A DNA stretch of 33,047 nucleotides, taken from Minwuia sp. GTDB lineage: Bacteria > Pseudomonadota > Alphaproteobacteria > Minwuiales > Minwuiaceae. A program made the translations under genes and the position numbers. The stretch lies in the NCBI GenBank assembly GCA_029213165.1, contig JARGNO010000031.1, forward strand, positions 10,782 through 43,828. Direction: 5' to 3'. Below are positions 31,296-33,047 of this stretch, piece by piece. Within the stretch, counting starts at the first letter, position 1. Each line of letters opens with the position of its first letter. The notes under the pieces were generated by a model. It did not search any database. It was given only the letters and a program-made list of their open reading frames with translations, and was not told the origin of the DNA.

Positions 31296-31334
31296 CGCGC
31301 GGTGTGTCTTAGAGTTACTTTTCGGGATGTACAG

Positions 31335-32060
31335 ATGAAGCAGCTGGAATGGTTCGTGACCGGCATCGTCATTCTGGCGCTTGCAGTCGTCGGGGTCCTG
31401 TACCTGACCTCCGGCACCAGTCCCGAAGAGGTGAAGAAGGCAGAGCTCCGATCAACAGTGACAGCCGGCATCCGGGCAATGCTCGATGACCTGTCCGGTC
31501 TGCAGGTCATCACCCTGGTGCCTGGTATCCAGGTGACGACCGGCGAGTGGGATTTCCGTGGCAACGCGGAAGCCGACGGACGCGCCGAGCCCTTCTATGG
31601 TGTTGCGCAACTGGTCTGCGACCGGATCCAGACAAAGGCGAGCTGCTGGCGTCTTGTCCGGCTTGACCGCGACGGACGGACCGTGATCGCCCGGAACGAG
31701 GTGACGGCGCAGCCCTCGGCTGCGGTATCGACGGACAACGGTTCGACTGCCGCGCCTGAGACCGGCAACTTGCGCACCGAAACCGTGACACGACGCGATC
31801 CGGAACCCACGATCGAGTCCGAGACCGCCGCCCCCGCACCTGCGCCAGCGGCGCCTGTCTGGCAGGTAACCGGTGCAACCGTGAACGGCAGGGCAGGGCC
31901 CGGGACGTCGTTCCCGATTGTCGCGCGCCTGGGGCAGGAACACCGCTTGCACCGGCTGGAGCTGGACGCGGGATGGGGTCACTACGAGATTCTGGAACCT
32001 GCCGCTGATGCCGGACAGGAAATCTGGGTCTGGGCCGACCTCGTTTCCGAGATCCGGTGA
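31335..32060 (+). CDS. Membrane-anchored SH3-domain protein
   Basis: This 241-residue protein is anchored by an N-terminal helix (residues ~6-25, FVTGIVILALAVVGVLYL). A periplasmic segment follows with Cys95 and Cys104, close enough for a disulfide (VCDRIQTKASCW). Then comes a low-complexity Ala/Pro/Thr-rich linker (~125-175) and a bacterial SH3 (SH3_3) domain at ~176-241 (TVNGRAGPGTSFPIVARLGQ, WGHYEIL, WVWADLV). Such domains usually bind cell-wall or envelope targets. The middle part is not recognised. The ATG at 31335 is chosen because the anchor begins there; the in-frame TTG at 31239 lies at the predicted transcription start. Its stop overlaps the next gene's GTG by 4 nt, linking it to the polymerase-like protein. 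Confidence 0.8.
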   Translation: MKQLEWFVTGIVILALAVVGVLYLTSGTSPEEVKKAELRSTVTAGIRAMLDDLSGLQVITLVPGIQVTTGEWDFRGNAEADGRAEPFYGVAQLVCDRIQTKASCWRLVRLDRDGRTVIARNEVTAQPSAAVSTDNGSTAAPETGNLRTETVTRRDPEPTIESETAAPAPAPAAPVWQVTGATVNGRAGPGTSFPIVARLGQEHRLHRLELDAGWGHYEILEPAADAGQEIWVWADLVSEIR

Positions 32061-33047
32061 GGGGACCACGCGGCGGTGACATCGCGCTGCTGGTCGCGAC
32101 ACTTGCCTTCGTCTTGCTCTCTGTTATCCCGCTTGGTGGCTACAGGCCCTGGTTCTGGATCCCGCTTTCCCTTGCGGCCGCACTGATCTTCCTGTTCTCG
32201 ACGCTCTGCGATCTGACAGACCGCCGGTCGGCCGTCGAGACGATGGAACGCCTGCGCTGGCCGATCCTGCTGTTTCTGGCCGTCGCGCTCTGGGGCCTTG
32301 TGCAGACCATGGACGGGCTGCCGCAGATGTTCTGGCACCCTGCCTATGACCGGGTCGGGACATCAGGCCGCATCACGCTGGATCAGGACCGAAGCGGCCA
32401 GTTCGCCATGCGTCTGATCTCCTATGCCATGATCTTCTGGATCGGCTGCAGGCTGGGACGGTATCCGACCCTTGCGAATACTGTACTGCTGTCGGTGGCC
32501 CTGTTCGGCATGGTCTACAACGCCTATGGGCTGGCGGAGTTCGCTGCGGGCAACAACGCGATATTCGGGGTGGAACGGCGGACGCTGACTCCGGTGGCTG
32601 CTGCCACGATCGAAAGTCCGAACACCTACGCCTTCCACGCGGGGCTGTGCCTGATCTGCGGCATTGCCTGGCTGTTCCGGTCCTATCTGGCAGCAGACGG
32701 CAAGACCGCGACCTTCAGCACGGTGGTCGAGCGCACTTTCCGCATCATCCTGCTGCTCTCCATTCCCGTCGGCCTGGTCAGTATCTGGTTCGCGGGCTCC
32801 CGCGCCGGCCTGGCGAACAGCCTGGCCGGCGTGGCTGCCCTGCTGGCCCTGGCCTTCCTGCCGCCCCTGCTGAGGAAGGCAACGGCCCGCATCCTGCTGA
32901 TGATTGGCGTGGCGGCACCCCTGTTGCTGACCGTTGCCATTGCCCAGCTGAGCGGGACCACTGTCGGCACCGCTGGTCTGCTGGAGCGGGCCATGATGTT
33001 CAGCACCGGCATCGACATGATCCTGTCAGGTCCTCTCGCCGGAACCG
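32057..33047 (+). CDS. Wzy / O-antigen ligase-like polytopic protein, 3' end outside window
   Basis: The frame opens at a GTG (32057) overlapping the SH3-protein stop (GTGA) and stays open for 330 codons to the window end. The product is very hydrophobic with about 8-9 transmembrane helices so far (ALLVATLAFVLLSVIPLGGY; WPILLFLAVALWGLV; LISYAMIFWIGCRLG; FHAGLCLICGIAWLF; IILLLSIPVGLVSIWFAGSR). Between helices lies an SPNTYAFHAGL segment, and after it FAGSRAGLANSLAG, the arginine-containing pattern typical of O-antigen ligases and Wzy polymerases. A polysaccharide polymerase or ligase role fits the adjacent Wzc-type gene. Translational coupling to the SH3 protein is likely. Confidence 0.8.
   Translation, partial: MRGPRGGDIALLVATLAFVLLSVIPLGGYRPWFWIPLSLAAALIFLFSTLCDLTDRRSAVETMERLRWPILLFLAVALWGLVQTMDGLPQMFWHPAYDRVGTSGRITLDQDRSGQFAMRLISYAMIFWIGCRLGRYPTLANTVLLSVALFGMVYNAYGLAEFAAGNNAIFGVERRTLTPVAAATIESPNTYAFHAGLCLICGIAWLFRSYLAADGKTATFSTVVERTFRIILLLSIPVGLVSIWFAGSRAGLANSLAGVAALLALAFLPPLLRKATARILLMIGVAAPLLLTVAIAQLSGTTVGTAGLLERAMMFSTGIDMILSGPLAGT

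Noticed and set aside
1-33047. tRNA or rRNA genes, CRISPR arrays, insertion sequences, prophage or integration sites
   Set aside because: No cloverleaf-like segment, regularly spaced repeat, transposase, integrase or phage gene was found by reading both strands.

Overview
The window looks like the chromosome of a free-living alphaproteobacterium, probably Rhodospirillales-like. It has high G+C (roughly 62-65% by eye). Several cues point to this group: two perfect TTAA-N7-TTAA (CtrA-type) boxes upstream of genes, a class IIA HAD phosphatase of the kind common in alphaproteobacteria, a DUF2333 protein, a cysteine-free L33, and a SocA-like protein. There are 26 supported protein genes, of which the first and last run off the window. 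I see no tRNA, rRNA, CRISPR array, insertion sequence or prophage. Assignments rest on motifs and family memory; no database search was possible.

Layout. (1) 1-5.7 kb, minus strand: the 5' part of a large beta-propeller repeat protein behind a CtrA box, a UspA stress protein, a long perfect inverted repeat, a DUF2333 membrane protein, trpS, and an orphan SocA/Panacea-like protein with its own CtrA box. (2) 5.7-12.7 kb: a serine beta-lactamase-family hydrolase diverges from an FkbM methyltransferase plus a class I glutamine amidotransferase. A translationally coupled P1 (DmpA-type) peptidase and MFS transporter pair diverges from a secreted gamma-glutamyltransferase. (3) 12.7-18.7 kb: rpmG with its own promoter and a textbook terminator, a HAD phosphatase, an acyl-CoA synthetase-type adenylating enzyme, a tandem DUF427 protein, a TTC38-type TPR protein and a methyltransferase.

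(4) 18.7-26.9 kb: a Liv-type ABC importer operon (minus strand, order ATPase G, ATPase F, permease H, permease M, binding protein, then a clear terminator). It diverges from a catabolic set on the plus strand: Zn alcohol dehydrogenase, SDR resembling the dehydrogenase part of MFE-2, and MaoC/hydratase-2. The set reads as uptake plus beta-oxidation-like breakdown of an alcohol or carboxylate that I cannot name.

(5) 26.9-33.0 kb: a surface-polysaccharide region. It holds a PilZ (c-di-GMP) protein behind a perfect sigma-54 (-24/-12) promoter, an ABM-family monooxygenase, a Wzc-type tyrosine kinase/co-polymerase with a tyrosine-rich tail, a YdcF/DUF218 protein, a membrane-anchored SH3 protein, and the start of a Wzy/O-antigen-ligase-like polytopic protein.

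No wholly new system is evident. The observations most worth pursuing are the CtrA-box-linked SocA-like gene, the CtrA-box-linked propeller protein, and the sigma-54/PilZ unit, with its GANTC cluster, next to the polysaccharide genes.
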